Shown: piece after piece, positions 55,607 through 64,000 of the stretch
Position numbering within the stretch: position 1 is the stretch's first letter
Layout of the letters: every line of letters starts with the position of its first letter
Assembly: GCF_030418455.1 (NCBI RefSeq)
Contig: NZ_JAUHPW010000001.1
Span: 1-64,000, forward strand
Origin: Demequina litoralis
GTDB lineage: Bacteria > Actinomycetota > Actinomycetes > Actinomycetales > Demequinaceae
Reading direction: 5' to 3'
DNA: 64,000 nt
The notes under the pieces: model-generated
The model's database searches: none
The model's input: only the letters and a program-made list of their open reading frames with translations
Told to the model about the DNA's origin: nothing
Position numbers and translations under genes: made by a program

Positions 55607-58267
55607 GTGAGCGAATCCACCAAGGGAACACTCCTGCTCGTCGATGGACTGTCGATGGCGTTCCGGGCGTTCTTCGGCCTCCCGGTCGAGAACTTCGCGA
55701 CCAGCACGGGCGTGCCCACCAACGCGGTCTACGGCTTCACCACGATGCTGGCGACGCTGATGAAGGACCACGAGCCCACCCACCTGGCGGTGGCCTTCGA
55801 CCTCCCGGGCGGGACGTTCCGCACCGAGCGGCTGCCGTCCTACAAGGGCACCCGCGACGAGACGCCCCCGGAGTTCGAGCCGCAGGTGCCGCTCATCCGC
55901 GAGGTGCTGGGCGCGCTCGGCGTCACCGCGGTCGACAAGCCCCGCTACGAGGCCGACGACCTCCTCGCCACGTATGCGCGGCTCGGCCGCGAGGCGGGCC
56001 TGCGCGTGCTCGTGGTGTCGGGCGACCGCGACACCATCCAGCTCGTCAACGACGACGTCACCCTGCTGTACCCGCGCAAGGGCGTGTCGGACCTCGTCCG
56101 CTTCACGCCGGACGCCGTGCAGGAGAAGTACGGGGTGCGGCCCGAGCAGTACCCCGACATGGCGGCGCTGGTCGGCGAGACCAGCGACAACCTGCCGGGT
56201 GTGCCCGGGGTGGGGCCCAAGACGGCCGCGAAGTGGATCGGCGTCTACGGCGGGCTCGCCGGGATCCTCGAGAGCGCGGAGGACGTGCCCGGCAAGGCGG
56301 GCCAGTCGCTGCGCGACCACGTCGACCAGGTGCGCCTCAACCGCGAGCTCAACCACCTCCTCACCGACCTCGAGGTCGAGGTCCCGGTCGAGGACCTCGA
56401 GTACGCCGGCGGCGACGCCGCCGCGATCCACGAGGTTTGCGACGCGCTCCAGTTCCGCACGCTGCGCGACCGGCTGCTGCCGTTCGCGGCGGGGGACGAT
56501 GCTGCGGAGGCCGCCGTCGAGACCGCGGCCGTCGTGGTGCGCAGCGAGGGCGCCGTGGCCGCCGTCACCGCCATGACGGGCCCCGTGGCGGTGCACGTCG
56601 ACGGGCGCGGCGGCGCGGACGCGGACGCGTGGGCGCTCGGCGTCGCCGACGCGGCGGACGTCGCCTGGGGGATCGACCTCACCGGTCTCGGCCCCGCCGA
56701 CGAGAAGGCGCTGGCCGCGTGGCTCGCCGACGCCTCGGTGCCGAAGGTGCTGCACGGCGCCAAGGACGCGTGGCACGCCCTTCAGGCGCGCGGCTGGGAC
56801 CTGGCGGGGATCGTGGGCGACACCCAGATCGCGGCGTTCCTGGTCAACCCCGACCAGCGCGGCTTCGAGCTCGACCAGATCCTCCAGCGCCACCTCGGGC
56901 TCACGCTCGACTCCGCCGCGGCGTCCGGGGAGCTCGACCTCGGCCTCGGCGGCTCGGCCGCGGAGGGCGCCGGCGAACGTGCCGCGCACGTGCGGGCGCT
57001 GGCCGCCGTGCTCGACCCCATGGTCGCCGAGCGCGGCATGGCGGACCTCTACGCGGACCTGGAGATCCCCCTGGTGAGCGTGCTGGCGCGGATGGAGCAC
57101 GCCGGCATGGCGGTCGACCGCGAGAAGCTCGGCGCGCTGTCCGACGAGGCGCGGGGCCGCGCCGACCGTGCCGCCGAGGACGCGTACGCCGCGATCGGCG
57201 GCGACCGCGTCAACCTCGGCTCGCCCAAGCAGCTCCAGGAGGTGCTGTTCGACCGCCTCGGCATGCCCAAGACCAAGAAGATCAAGACGGGCTACTCGAC
57301 CGACGCATCGTCCCTCCACGACCTCAACGAGAAGGCCCCGCACCCGTTCCTCACGGCCTTGCTCGCGCACCGTGACGCGTCCAAGCTGTCGCAGATCATC
57401 GAGACGCTCGCGCAGGCGGTGCAGCCCGACGGCCGCATCCACACCACCTTCTCGCAGGTGGTCGCGGCGACGGGGCGCCTCAGCTCGAAGGACCCCAACC
57501 TGCAGAACATCCCGATCCGGACGCCCGAGGGGCACCGGATCCGCGAGGCGTTCGTCGTGGGCGAGGGCTTCGACACGCTCGTGACGGCGGACTACTCGCA
57601 GATCGAGATGCGCATCATGGCGCACCTGTCGGGCGACTCGGGCCTCATCGAGGCCTTCGCGGCGGGGGAGGACCTCCACCGCTTCGTCGGGTCGCGCGTG
57701 TTCGGCGTCGCGCCGGAGGGCGTCACCCCGGAGATGCGCTCCCAGGTGAAGGCGATGTCGTACGGCCTCGCGTACGGGCTGTCGTCGTTCGGGCTCGCGC
57801 GCCAGCTCGGGCTTCCGGTGGGCGCCGCGCAGGCGCTCATGGACGACTACTTCTCCCGTTTCGGCGGCGTGCGCGACTACCTCCACGCGGTCGTCGAGCA
57901 GGCCCGCAAGGACGGCTACACGGAGACGATCTTCGGCCGCCGCCGCTACGTCCCGGACCTCACGTCGACCAACCGCCAGCGCCGCGACATCGCCGAGCGG
58001 GTCGCGCTCAACGCGCCCATCCAGGGCTCCGCCGCGGACCTGATCAAGCGCGCGATGCTGGGCGTCGAGGCGCGTCTCAAGGACGAAGGTCTGGCATCAC
58101 GGCAGGTACTTCAGGTGCATGATGAGCTCGTGGTCGAGACAGCCCCCGGAGAACGCGCGGCGGTCGAGACCATTCTCCGGGAGGAGATGCGCGCCGCCGG
58201 CGACCTCAGCGTCCCTCTCGATGTCAACGTCGGAACGGGCGGTGACTGGCGCACCGCTGGACACTAG
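55607..58267 (+). CDS. polA: DNA polymerase I
   Basis: An 886-aa family A polymerase. The N-terminal 5'-3' exonuclease/flap domain has LLVDGLSMAFRAFF, YKGTRDETPPEFEPQ and VSGDRDTIQLV plus the helix-hairpin-helix GVPGVGPKTAAKW. The middle domain corresponds to the 3'-5' exonuclease fold but lacks the DxE, Nx3D and Yx3D metal motifs, so proofreading is probably absent, as in other actinobacterial PolI. The polymerase domain carries motif A DYSQIEMRIMAHLSGD (from Asp662), motif B MRSQVKAMSYGLAYGLS and motif C VHDELV (His838-Asp839-Glu840). Function: Okazaki fragment maturation and repair. It contains an 11-mer repeat (57304-57314). Confidence 0.97.
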   Translation: MSESTKGTLLLVDGLSMAFRAFFGLPVENFATSTGVPTNAVYGFTTMLATLMKDHEPTHLAVAFDLPGGTFRTERLPSYKGTRDETPPEFEPQVPLIREVLGALGVTAVDKPRYEADDLLATYARLGREAGLRVLVVSGDRDTIQLVNDDVTLLYPRKGVSDLVRFTPDAVQEKYGVRPEQYPDMAALVGETSDNLPGVPGVGPKTAAKWIGVYGGLAGILESAEDVPGKAGQSLRDHVDQVRLNRELNHLLTDLEVEVPVEDLEYAGGDAAAIHEVCDALQFRTLRDRLLPFAAGDDAAEAAVETAAVVVRSEGAVAAVTAMTGPVAVHVDGRGGADADAWALGVADAADVAWGIDLTGLGPADEKALAAWLADASVPKVLHGAKDAWHALQARGWDLAGIVGDTQIAAFLVNPDQRGFELDQILQRHLGLTLDSAAASGELDLGLGGSAAEGAGERAAHVRALAAVLDPMVAERGMADLYADLEIPLVSVLARMEHAGMAVDREKLGALSDEARGRADRAAEDAYAAIGGDRVNLGSPKQLQEVLFDRLGMPKTKKIKTGYSTDASSLHDLNEKAPHPFLTALLAHRDASKLSQIIETLAQAVQPDGRIHTTFSQVVAATGRLSSKDPNLQNIPIRTPEGHRIREAFVVGEGFDTLVTADYSQIEMRIMAHLSGDSGLIEAFAAGEDLHRFVGSRVFGVAPEGVTPEMRSQVKAMSYGLAYGLSSFGLARQLGLPVGAAQALMDDYFSRFGGVRDYLHAVVEQARKDGYTETIFGRRRYVPDLTSTNRQRRDIAERVALNAPIQGSAADLIKRAMLGVEARLKDEGLASRQVLQVHDELVVETAPGERAAVETILREEMRAAGDLSVPLDVNVGTGGDWRTAGH

Positions 58268-58270
58268 GGT
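58265..58270 (+). promoter_or_regulatory. -10 box of pfkA inside polA stop
   Basis: TAGGGT begins with the polA TAG stop and is 7 nt before the pfkA ATG, again predicting a leaderless mRNA. Confidence 0.55.
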
Positions 58271-58277
58271 TGGTGGC

Positions 58278-59300
58278 ATGCGAATCGGTCTTCTCACGGG
58301 TGGCGGGGACTGCCCCGGTCTCAACGCGGCGATCAGAGCCGTCGTCAAGCGCGGCACGTCGGAGCTCGGCTGCTCCATCGTCGGCTTCAACAACGGCTGG
58401 CAGGGCGTCATCGACGGCGATGCCCGGCCCATGACGCGCGACGACGTCTCCGGGATCCTCGTCCACGGCGGCACGATGCTCGGCACCGCGCGCTGCCACC
58501 CCCACAAGGTCGAGGGAGGCATGGAGGCCGTCCAGGAGACCTTCGAGAACGAGAAGCTCGACGGCTTCATCTGCATCGGCGGCGACGGCACGCTCAAGGC
58601 GGCCGGCAAGGTGTCGAAGGCCCTCGGCGTGCCCGTCATCGGCATCCCGAAGACCATCGACAACGACGTGGTCGGCACCGACGCGGCGATCGGCTTCGAC
58701 ACCGCCGTGTCCATCGCGACCGAGGCGATCGATCGCCTCCACTCCACGGCGGAGTCCCACAACCGCGTCATGGTCGTCGAGGTCATGGGCCGCCACAGCG
58801 GCTGGATCGCGGTGACCGCGGGCATCGCGGGCGGCGCGGACATCATCCTCGCGCCCGAGGAGCCGTTCGACATCGACGTGATCGCCAAGCGCATCAAGCA
58901 CCGCCACCGCTACAAGAACTTCTCGATCGTCGCGGTCGCCGAGGGCGCGATCCCCGCCGAGGGGTCGTCCTGGGCCGGCAAGCAGACCCTCGACGAGAAG
59001 GGCAACCCGATCGCCGGCTCGATCGGCCACGAGGTCACCAAGGCGATCGAGGCGGCCACCGGCTTCACCACGCGCCTCACGGTCCTGGGCTACGTCCAGC
59101 GCGGCGGCGTCCCGACCGCGGCGGACCGCCTCCTCGGCACGCGCATGGGCGTCCGCGCGATCGACGGCATCGTCGCGGGGGAGTCGCACAAGTTCACGGC
59201 GCTGCAGGGCGACCACATCGTGCTCGAGCCCTTCGACACGATGATGGGCAAGACCAAGTGGGTGCCGGACGAGCTGCTCATGGCGGCGCGCGGTCTCTGA
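58278..59300 (+). CDS. pfkA: 6-phosphofructokinase (group III type)
   Basis: A 340-aa phosphofructokinase phosphorylating fructose-6-phosphate. GLLTGGGDCPGLNAAIR begins the nucleotide site and ICIGGDGTLKAAG carries Gly104, the residue associated with ATP use. PKTIDNDVVGTD carries the catalytic Asp but also Lys125 where ATP enzymes of the E. coli type have Gly; Lys there is associated with pyrophosphate enzymes. This Gly/Lys combination is known from actinobacterial group III enzymes, so ATP is the likelier donor. MGRHSGW and VLGYVQRGG complete the substrate site. The E. coli-type allosteric tail is not obvious. Confidence 0.93.
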   Translation: MRIGLLTGGGDCPGLNAAIRAVVKRGTSELGCSIVGFNNGWQGVIDGDARPMTRDDVSGILVHGGTMLGTARCHPHKVEGGMEAVQETFENEKLDGFICIGGDGTLKAAGKVSKALGVPVIGIPKTIDNDVVGTDAAIGFDTAVSIATEAIDRLHSTAESHNRVMVVEVMGRHSGWIAVTAGIAGGADIILAPEEPFDIDVIAKRIKHRHRYKNFSIVAVAEGAIPAEGSSWAGKQTLDEKGNPIAGSIGHEVTKAIEAATGFTTRLTVLGYVQRGGVPTAADRLLGTRMGVRAIDGIVAGESHKFTALQGDHIVLEPFDTMMGKTKWVPDELLMAARGL

Positions 59301-59316
59301 CCCGCGCGACGGCGCC

Positions 59317-59350
59317 GGGACGATGCGGCGGCGACCAGGCGCATCGTCCC
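59317..59350 (+). terminator. hairpin built from two inverted 11-mer repeats
   Basis: GGGACGATGCG (59317-59327) and CGCATCGTCCC (59340-59350) are perfectly complementary over 11 bp with a 12-nt loop, 16 nt after the pfkA stop. It may terminate pfkA transcription before the rpsA promoter. Confidence 0.65.
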
Positions 59351-59371
59351 GCCGCCACGCCGGTGGCCGCA

Positions 59372-59401
59372 TTGCCCGGAACCGGTGGAACGCGGTAGGA
59401 T
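59372..59401 (+). promoter_or_regulatory. rpsA promoter
   Basis: TTGCCC (59372-59377), an 18-bp spacer and TAGGAT (59396-59401). It leaves a leader of about 70 nt before the rpsA ATG. Confidence 0.65.
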
Positions 59402-59477
59402 ATCCGTTGGTCTGGTGCGCCCGCGTGCCCGGCCAACCATATCCATACGATTCCCTGTCCACCGGAGCAATTCCTTA

Positions 59478-60968
59478 ATGTCCGTTTCCACCCCCGAGTC
59501 CGCAATCGCCGTCAACGACATCGGCACCGCTGAGGATTTCCTCGCTGCCGTCGACGCGACCATCAAGAACTTCGACGACGGTGACCTCGTCGAGGGCACC
59601 ATCGTCAAGGTCGACCGTGACGAGGTCCTCCTCGACATCGGCTACAAGACCGAGGGTGTCATCCCCTCGCGCGAGCTTTCGATCCGCCACGACGCCAACC
59701 CGGATGAGGTCGTCAACGTCGGCGACACCGTCGAGGCGCTCGTCCTCACCAAGGAGGACAAGGAGGGTCGCCTGATCCTCTCGAAGAAGCGTGCGCAGTA
59801 CGAGCGCGCGTGGGGCTCGATCGAGAAGATCAAGGAAGAGGACGGCGTCGTCTCCGGCACCGTCATCGAGGTCGTCAAGGGCGGCCTCATCGTGGACATC
59901 GGTCTCCGCGGCTTCCTCCCGGCCTCGCTCGTCGAGATGCGCCGCGTGCGCGACCTCGCGCCGTACATCGGCCAGTCCATCGAGGCGAAGATCATCGAGC
60001 TCGACAAGAACCGCAACAACGTGGTCCTGTCGCGCCGTGCCTTCCTCGAGCAGACGCAGTCCGAGGTCCGCTCGTCCTTCCTCACCGCGCTGGCCCCCGG
60101 CCAGGTCCGCAAGGGTGTCGTCTCGTCGATCGTCAACTTCGGTGCGTTCGTCGACCTCGGCGGCGTGGACGGCCTCGTGCACGTCTCCGAGCTGTCGTGG
60201 AAGCACATCGACCACCCGTCCGAGGTCGTCTCGGTCGGCCAGGAGGTCGAGGTCGAGGTCCTCACCGTCGAGATGGACCGCGAGCGCGTCTCGCTGTCGC
60301 TCAAGGCGACCCAGGAGGACCCGTGGGCGGTCTACGCCCGCACCCACGCGATCGGCCAGATCGTCCCGGGCAAGGTCACCAAGCTCGTCCCGTTCGGCGC
60401 GTTCGTCCGCGTCTTCGAGGGCATCGAGGGCCTCGTGCACATCTCGGAGCTGGCGACCCGCCACGTCGAGCTGCCCGAGCAGGTCGTGTCGGCCGACGAG
60501 GACGTCTTCGTCAAGATCATCGACATCGACCTCGAGCGTCGCCGCATCTCGCTCTCGATCAAGCAGGCGAACGAGGGTGTCGACCCGCAGGGCGAGGACT
60601 TCGACCCCGCGCTCTACGGCATGACCGCCGAGTACGACGCCCAGGGCAACTACAAGTACCCCGAGGGCTTCGACCCGGAGACCCAGGAGTGGCGCGAGGG
60701 CTTCGAGTCCGAGCGCGAGGCCTGGGAGGCCGAGTACGCGAAGGCGCACGAGCGCTGGGAGGCCCACAAGGCGTTCGTCGCCAAGCAGGACGCCCAGGCC
60801 GCCGAGGCCGAGGCTGCCGCTCCGGCCGCCGCCGCCCCGCGCAAGGGTGCCGGCCGCAAGGCCGACGGTCCGACCTCGTACTCGTCGCACGACGAGTCGG
60901 GCGACCAGGGCACGCTTGCCTCGGACGAGCGCCTCGCCGCTCTCCGCGAGAAGCTGACCGGCAACTAA
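59478..60968 (+). CDS. rpsA: 30S ribosomal protein S1
   Basis: A 496-aa S1 protein with four S1 RNA-binding repeats. These are around EGTIVKVDRDEVLLDIGYKT (about 40-110), SGTVIEVVKGGLIVDIGLRG (about 128-195), KGVVSSIVNFGAFVDLGG (about 212-282) and PGKVTKLVPFGAFVRVFEG (about 300-370). The C-terminal ~120 residues are charged and Ala-rich (EREAWEAEYAKAHERWEAHK), as in other actinobacteria. S1 helps the ribosome bind structured mRNAs. The ATG at 59478 is preceded by AGCAATTCCTTA without a strong Shine-Dalgarno, which is common for S1. Own promoter and terminator, so monocistronic. Confidence 0.97.
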   Translation: MSVSTPESAIAVNDIGTAEDFLAAVDATIKNFDDGDLVEGTIVKVDRDEVLLDIGYKTEGVIPSRELSIRHDANPDEVVNVGDTVEALVLTKEDKEGRLILSKKRAQYERAWGSIEKIKEEDGVVSGTVIEVVKGGLIVDIGLRGFLPASLVEMRRVRDLAPYIGQSIEAKIIELDKNRNNVVLSRRAFLEQTQSEVRSSFLTALAPGQVRKGVVSSIVNFGAFVDLGGVDGLVHVSELSWKHIDHPSEVVSVGQEVEVEVLTVEMDRERVSLSLKATQEDPWAVYARTHAIGQIVPGKVTKLVPFGAFVRVFEGIEGLVHISELATRHVELPEQVVSADEDVFVKIIDIDLERRRISLSIKQANEGVDPQGEDFDPALYGMTAEYDAQGNYKYPEGFDPETQEWREGFESEREAWEAEYAKAHERWEAHKAFVAKQDAQAAEAEAAAPAAAAPRKGAGRKADGPTSYSSHDESGDQGTLASDERLAALREKLTGN

Positions 60969-60979
60969 GCCAGTCCCGT

Positions 60980-61017
60980 ACGAAGGCCGTCACCCCTGCG
61001 GGGGTGGCGGCCTTCGT
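60980..61017 (+). terminator. terminator after rpsA
   Basis: A 17-bp stem with one wobble pair (ACGAAGGCCGTCACCCC / GGGGTGGCGGCCTTCGT) and a TGCG loop, starting 11 nt after the stop codon. Confidence 0.88.
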
Positions 61018-61068
61018 CGTATCCGCCCTGGGTTGGCGCCTGTCGGACCGGCGTGTTTGACTGCCGTC

Positions 61069-61662
61069 GTGCTTCGCATCGGCCTCACCGGCGGGATCGC
61101 CTCCGGCAAGTCAACGGCGTCCGCGCGCTTCCGTGCGCGCGGCGCCCGCGTCATCGACCACGACGAGCTCGCCCGCAGGGCGGTCGAGCCCGGCTCGGCC
61201 GGTCTCGTCGACATCGTCTCCGAGTTCGGGGACCGGGTGCTGAGGGACGATGCGCTCGACCGGCGCGCGCTCGCCGCGATCGTCTTCCACGACGAGAGCG
61301 CGCGCGAGCGGCTCAACGCGATCGTGCACCCCTACGTCATCGCGATGGGCGCGGCCGCGGACCGGCAGGCGCGCCGCGAGGGCGTGGCGGTGATCGTGCA
61401 CGACATCCCGCTGCTGCTCGAGAGCGGCCAAGGGCCCGACTTCGACCTGGTCGTCACCGTCGAGGCGCCGGAGCAGGTGCGCGTGAGCCGGATGGTCGCG
61501 ACCCGCGGCATGACGGAGCACGATGCGCTGGCCCGGATCCGCGCGCAGGCCACCGACGAGGAGCGCGCCGCGATCGCGGACGTCGTCCTCGACGGCTCCG
61601 GCGCGGTCGAGGGGCTCGACCGGCAGGTCGACGCGTTCTGGGACCTCAACGTGCCGCGCTGA
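61069..61662 (+). CDS. coaE: dephospho-CoA kinase
   Basis: A 197-aa P-loop kinase for the last step of coenzyme A synthesis. The P-loop is IGLTGGIASGKSTAS, DHDELARRAVEPGS holds the substrate region, and HDIPLLLESG with VSRMVATRGMTEHDALARIR forms the lid and substrate-binding arm. The mycobacterial-type C-terminal GrpB-like extension is absent. GTG 61069 was chosen because it directly precedes the first strand (LRIGLTGG). The downstream uvrB has its own -10 box. An exact 11-mer repeat lies inside (61244-61254), and an imperfect one follows 4 nt after the stop. Confidence 0.95.
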   Translation: MLRIGLTGGIASGKSTASARFRARGARVIDHDELARRAVEPGSAGLVDIVSEFGDRVLRDDALDRRALAAIVFHDESARERLNAIVHPYVIAMGAAADRQARREGVAVIVHDIPLLLESGQGPDFDLVVTVEAPEQVRVSRMVATRGMTEHDALARIRAQATDEERAAIADVVLDGSGAVEGLDRQVDAFWDLNVPR

Positions 61663-61704
61663 CCCTCGCATCGTCCTGTCGGAGCCCCGGCGTACCGTAG
61701 TCGC

Positions 61705-63768
61705 ATGAGCAGCCCCGACCTCCGCCGCAGCGAGGCCCCCTTCCAGGTGGTGTCCGAGTACAAGCCCTCCGGCGACCAGCCGAAGGCCATCGACGAGCTC
61801 GCGCGGCGCCTCCAGGCGGGGGAGCAGGACGTGGTGCTGCTGGGAGCGACGGGTACCGGCAAGTCCGCCACCACCGCGTGGCTGGTGGAGCGGCTGCAGC
61901 GGCCCACGCTCGTGATGGCGCACAACAAGACGCTCGCGGCGCAGCTGGCGAACGAGTTCCGCGACCTGCTGCCGAACAACGCGGTCGAGTACTTCGTCAG
62001 CTACTACGACTACTACCAGCCCGAGGCCTACGTCCCGCAGACGGACACGTTCATCGAGAAGGACTCGTCGATCAACGAGGAGGTCGAGCGGCTGCGCTAC
62101 TCGGCCACCAACTCGCTTCTCACCAGGCGCGACGTGGTGGTGGTGTCGTCGGTCTCGTGCATCTACGGCCTCGGCACGCCCGAGGAGTACATCCAGGGCA
62201 TGGTCACGCTCGCGATCGGCGACGTGCTCGACCGGGACTCGCTGCTGCGGGAGTTCGTGCAGATGCAGTACTCGCGCAACGACCTCGCGTTCACGCGCGG
62301 GACCTTCCGGGTGCGCGGCGACACCGTCGAGATCATCCCGGTGTACGAGGAGCTGGCGATCCGCATCGAGATGTTCGGCGACGAGGTCGAGGCGCTGTAC
62401 ACGCTGCACCCGCTCACCGGCGAGGTGGTGGAGCGGCGCCAGCAGGTGCACATCTTCCCCGCGTCGCACTACGTCGCGAGCGAGGAGCGGATGAACCGCG
62501 CGATCTCGACCATCGAGATCGAGCTGGGGGAGCGGCTGCAGGAGCTCGAGCGGCAGAACAAGCTGCTCGAGGCGCAGCGCCTCAAGATGCGCACCACCTT
62601 CGACCTCGAGATGATGCGCTCGGTCGGGACGTGCTCGGGCATCGAGAACTACTCACGGCACATCGAGCAGCGGGAGGCGGGGACGCCGCCGCACACGCTG
62701 CTCGACTACTTCCCGGACGACTTCCTCCTGGTGATCGACGAGTCGCACGTGACCGTGCCCCAGATCGGCGCGATGTACGAGGGCGACACCTCGCGCAAGC
62801 GCACGCTCGTCGAGCACGGCTTCCGCCTGCCCTCGGCGCTCGACAACCGGCCCCTCAAGTGGCCCGAGTTCCAGGAGCGGATCGGGCAGACCGTGTACCT
62901 GTCGGCCACGCCGGGCAGGTACGAGCTCGAGCGCTCCGACGGCGTGGTCGAGCAGATCATCCGTCCCACGGGCCTCGTCGACCCCAAGGTCGTGGTCAAG
63001 CCCACCGAGGGGCAGATCGACGACCTCCTCGAGTGCATCCGCGCGCGGGTCGAGCGCGACGAGCGCGTCCTCGTCACCACGCTCACCAAGAAGATGGCCG
63101 AGGACCTCACCGAGTACCTCGGCGACCGCGGCGTGCGCGTCGAGTACCTGCACTCCGACGTCGACACGCTGCGCCGCGTCGAGCTGCTCCGGGAGCTGCG
63201 CATGGGCCGCTACGACGTGCTCGTGGGCATCAACCTGCTGCGCGAGGGCCTCGACCTGCCCGAGGTGTCGCTCGTGTCGATCCTCGACGCGGACAAGGAG
63301 GGCTTCCTGCGGTCGGGCACGTCGCTCATCCAGACCATCGGGCGCGCGGCCCGCAACGTTTCAGGCGAGGTCCACATGTACGCGGACACCGTCACGGACT
63401 CGATGGCCTCCGCGATCGACGAGACCAACCGCCGCCGCGAGCTCCAGGTCGCGTTCAACGAGGCGAACGGCATCGACCCGCAGCCGCTGCGCAAGCGCAT
63501 CGGCGACATCACGGAGATGCTTGCGCGCGAGGAGGCGGACACCGCCGAGGCCCTCGAGCAGGCCAAGCGCGCGCCCACGCCGGGCGGAGACGGCAAGAAG
63601 ACGCTGCTCGCGCAGCGCCCCGCGGAGGAGCTGTCGCAGCTCATCGAGGACCTGTCCGACCAGATGCGCGCCGCGGCCGCGGATCTGCAGTTCGAGATCG
63701 CGGCGCGCCTGCGCGACGAGATCGGCGAGCTCAAGAAGGAGCTGCGCCAGATGATCAACGCGGGCTGA
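61705..63768 (+). CDS. uvrB: excinuclease ABC subunit B
   Basis: A 687-aa DNA helicase-like subunit of nucleotide excision repair. Walker A is [16 protein letters not shown], and the damage-probing beta-hairpin region is [24 protein letters not shown]-like [11 protein letters not shown] and helicase motifs V/VI ([24 protein letters not shown]) follow. The C-terminal UVR domain ([20 protein letters not shown]) binds UvrC. TACCGT at 61693-61698, 6 nt before the ATG, predicts a leaderless mRNA. No LexA box was seen immediately upstream. coaE-uvrB adjacency is common in actinobacteria. Confidence 0.98.
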   Translation: MSSPDLRRSEAPFQVVSEYKPSGDQPKAIDELARRLQAGEQDVVLLGATGTGKSATTAWLVERLQRPTLVMAHNKTLAAQLANEFRDLLPNNAVEYFVSYYDYYQPEAYVPQTDTFIEKDSSINEEVERLRYSATNSLLTRRDVVVVSSVSCIYGLGTPEEYIQGMVTLAIGDVLDRDSLLREFVQMQYSRNDLAFTRGTFRVRGDTVEIIPVYEELAIRIEMFGDEVEALYTLHPLTGEVVERRQQVHIFPASHYVASEERMNRAISTIEIELGERLQELERQNKLLEAQRLKMRTTFDLEMMRSVGTCSGIENYSRHIEQREAGTPPHTLLDYFPDDFLLVIDESHVTVPQIGAMYEGDTSRKRTLVEHGFRLPSALDNRPLKWPEFQERIGQTVYLSATPGRYELERSDGVVEQIIRPTGLVDPKVVVKPTEGQIDDLLECIRARVERDERVLVTTLTKKMAEDLTEYLGDRGVRVEYLHSDVDTLRRVELLRELRMGRYDVLVGINLLREGLDLPEVSLVSILDADKEGFLRSGTSLIQTIGRAARNVSGEVHMYADTVTDSMASAIDETNRRRELQVAFNEANGIDPQPLRKRIGDITEMLAREEADTAEALEQAKRAPTPGGDGKKTLLAQRPAEELSQLIEDLSDQMRAAAADLQFEIAARLRDEIGELKKELRQMINAG

Positions 63769-63785
63769 CGGCGCGCGCCCGCACT

Positions 63786-63826
63786 GCATCCTCGCGCCCG
63801 CGCACCCCCGCCGCATCCTCGCGCCC
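63786..63826. repeat. 14-bp direct repeat before terC-like gene
   Basis: GCATCCTCGCGCCC occurs at 63786-63799 and 63813-63826, just before the TAGGAT -10 box (63828-63833) of the next gene. Significance unknown. Confidence 0.6.
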
Positions 63827-63839
63827 CTAGGATGGTCCG

Positions 63840-64000
63840 GTGGAATCTGGGCTCGTCTGGGCGATCACGATCGCCGGCATCGTCGGACTGTTCGTGTTCG
63901 ACTTCGTGGTCGTGGTGGCGAAGCCGCACGTGCCCTCGTTCCGGGAGTCGGCGTGGTGGTCGGTCTTCTACATCGCGTTGGCGTTCGCGTTCGGCGCGTC
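63840..64000 (+). CDS. TerC-family membrane protein (partial, runs off window)
   Basis: Only the first 53 codons are visible. The sequence MESGLVWAITIAGIVGLFVF, then DFVVVVAKPHVPSFRESAWW and SVFYIALAFAFGA, matches the start of TerC-family integral membrane proteins: helix 1, an acidic Asp in the membrane, a 'KPHxPSxRE' loop, then helix 2. TerC proteins are linked to tellurite tolerance and, in other bacteria, to metal (Mn) export. GTG start 6 nt after TAGGAT, so leaderless. The rest lies beyond position 64000. Confidence 0.85.
   Translation, partial: MESGLVWAITIAGIVGLFVFDFVVVVAKPHVPSFRESAWWSVFYIALAFAFGA

Overview
The window comes from a very GC-rich actinobacterial chromosome. Indicators are pervasive G/C third positions, a Pup-proteasome-type gene cluster (arc, dop, pup, pafA), an ImuA'-ImuB-DnaE2 mutasome behind actinobacterial LexA boxes, many GTG starts, and TAnnnT -10 boxes placed 6-8 nt before start codons. 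The gene set fits order Micrococcales; placing it near Cellulomonadaceae/Demequinaceae is a low-confidence guess. The window is mostly conserved chromosome. I see no prophage, insertion sequence, CRISPR array or plasmid gene.

Layout. 0-3.6 kb: NfeD/SPFH membrane pair, a DUF2157-like membrane protein and a TrmH-type RNA methyltransferase. 3.7-9.6 kb: SOS-controlled imuA'-imuB-dnaE2. 9.7-15.6 kb: small membrane proteins, tRNA-Leu(GAG), a GT-C-like membrane protein, an M20 peptidase, a class-C-type serine hydrolase and two small proteins. 15.6-21.4 kb: aldo/keto reductase, uppP, PAC2 protein, HAD phosphatase, Fe-S/PD-(D/E)XK nuclease, site-2 protease. 21.5-28 kb: trmI-arc-dop-pup-pafA-FKBP lipoprotein, with no 20S proteasome genes in the usual place. 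28-39 kb: hisF, a heterodimeric ABC exporter coupled to hisF, hisI, trpE, a small membrane protein, trpCBA and lgt. 39-48.7 kb: gltBD, pyk, sucrose phosphorylase, methylglyoxal synthase. 48.9-55.6 kb: a class-I-shaped tRNA with a CAA anticodon, an ANTAR response regulator, and a branched-chain amino-acid ABC system (binding protein convergent with livHMGF). 55.6-64 kb: polA, pfkA, rpsA, coaE, uvrB and the start of a terC-like gene.

Functional themes are DNA repair and mutagenesis (imuA'B, dnaE2, polA, uvrB, Fe-S nuclease), Pup tagging, Trp/His/Glu biosynthesis, and lower glycolysis with sucrose phosphorolysis.

The most unusual non-gene signal is a dispersed 11-mer, GGGACGATGCG. I count 16 exact copies on both strands, many just after stop codons and sometimes as inverted pairs that would form hairpins; the layout resembles DNA-uptake sequences. 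A second repeat family shares the core GGTACCAATCGnnACG and includes a perfect 30-bp palindrome. Coordinates were read by eye; no database search was run.
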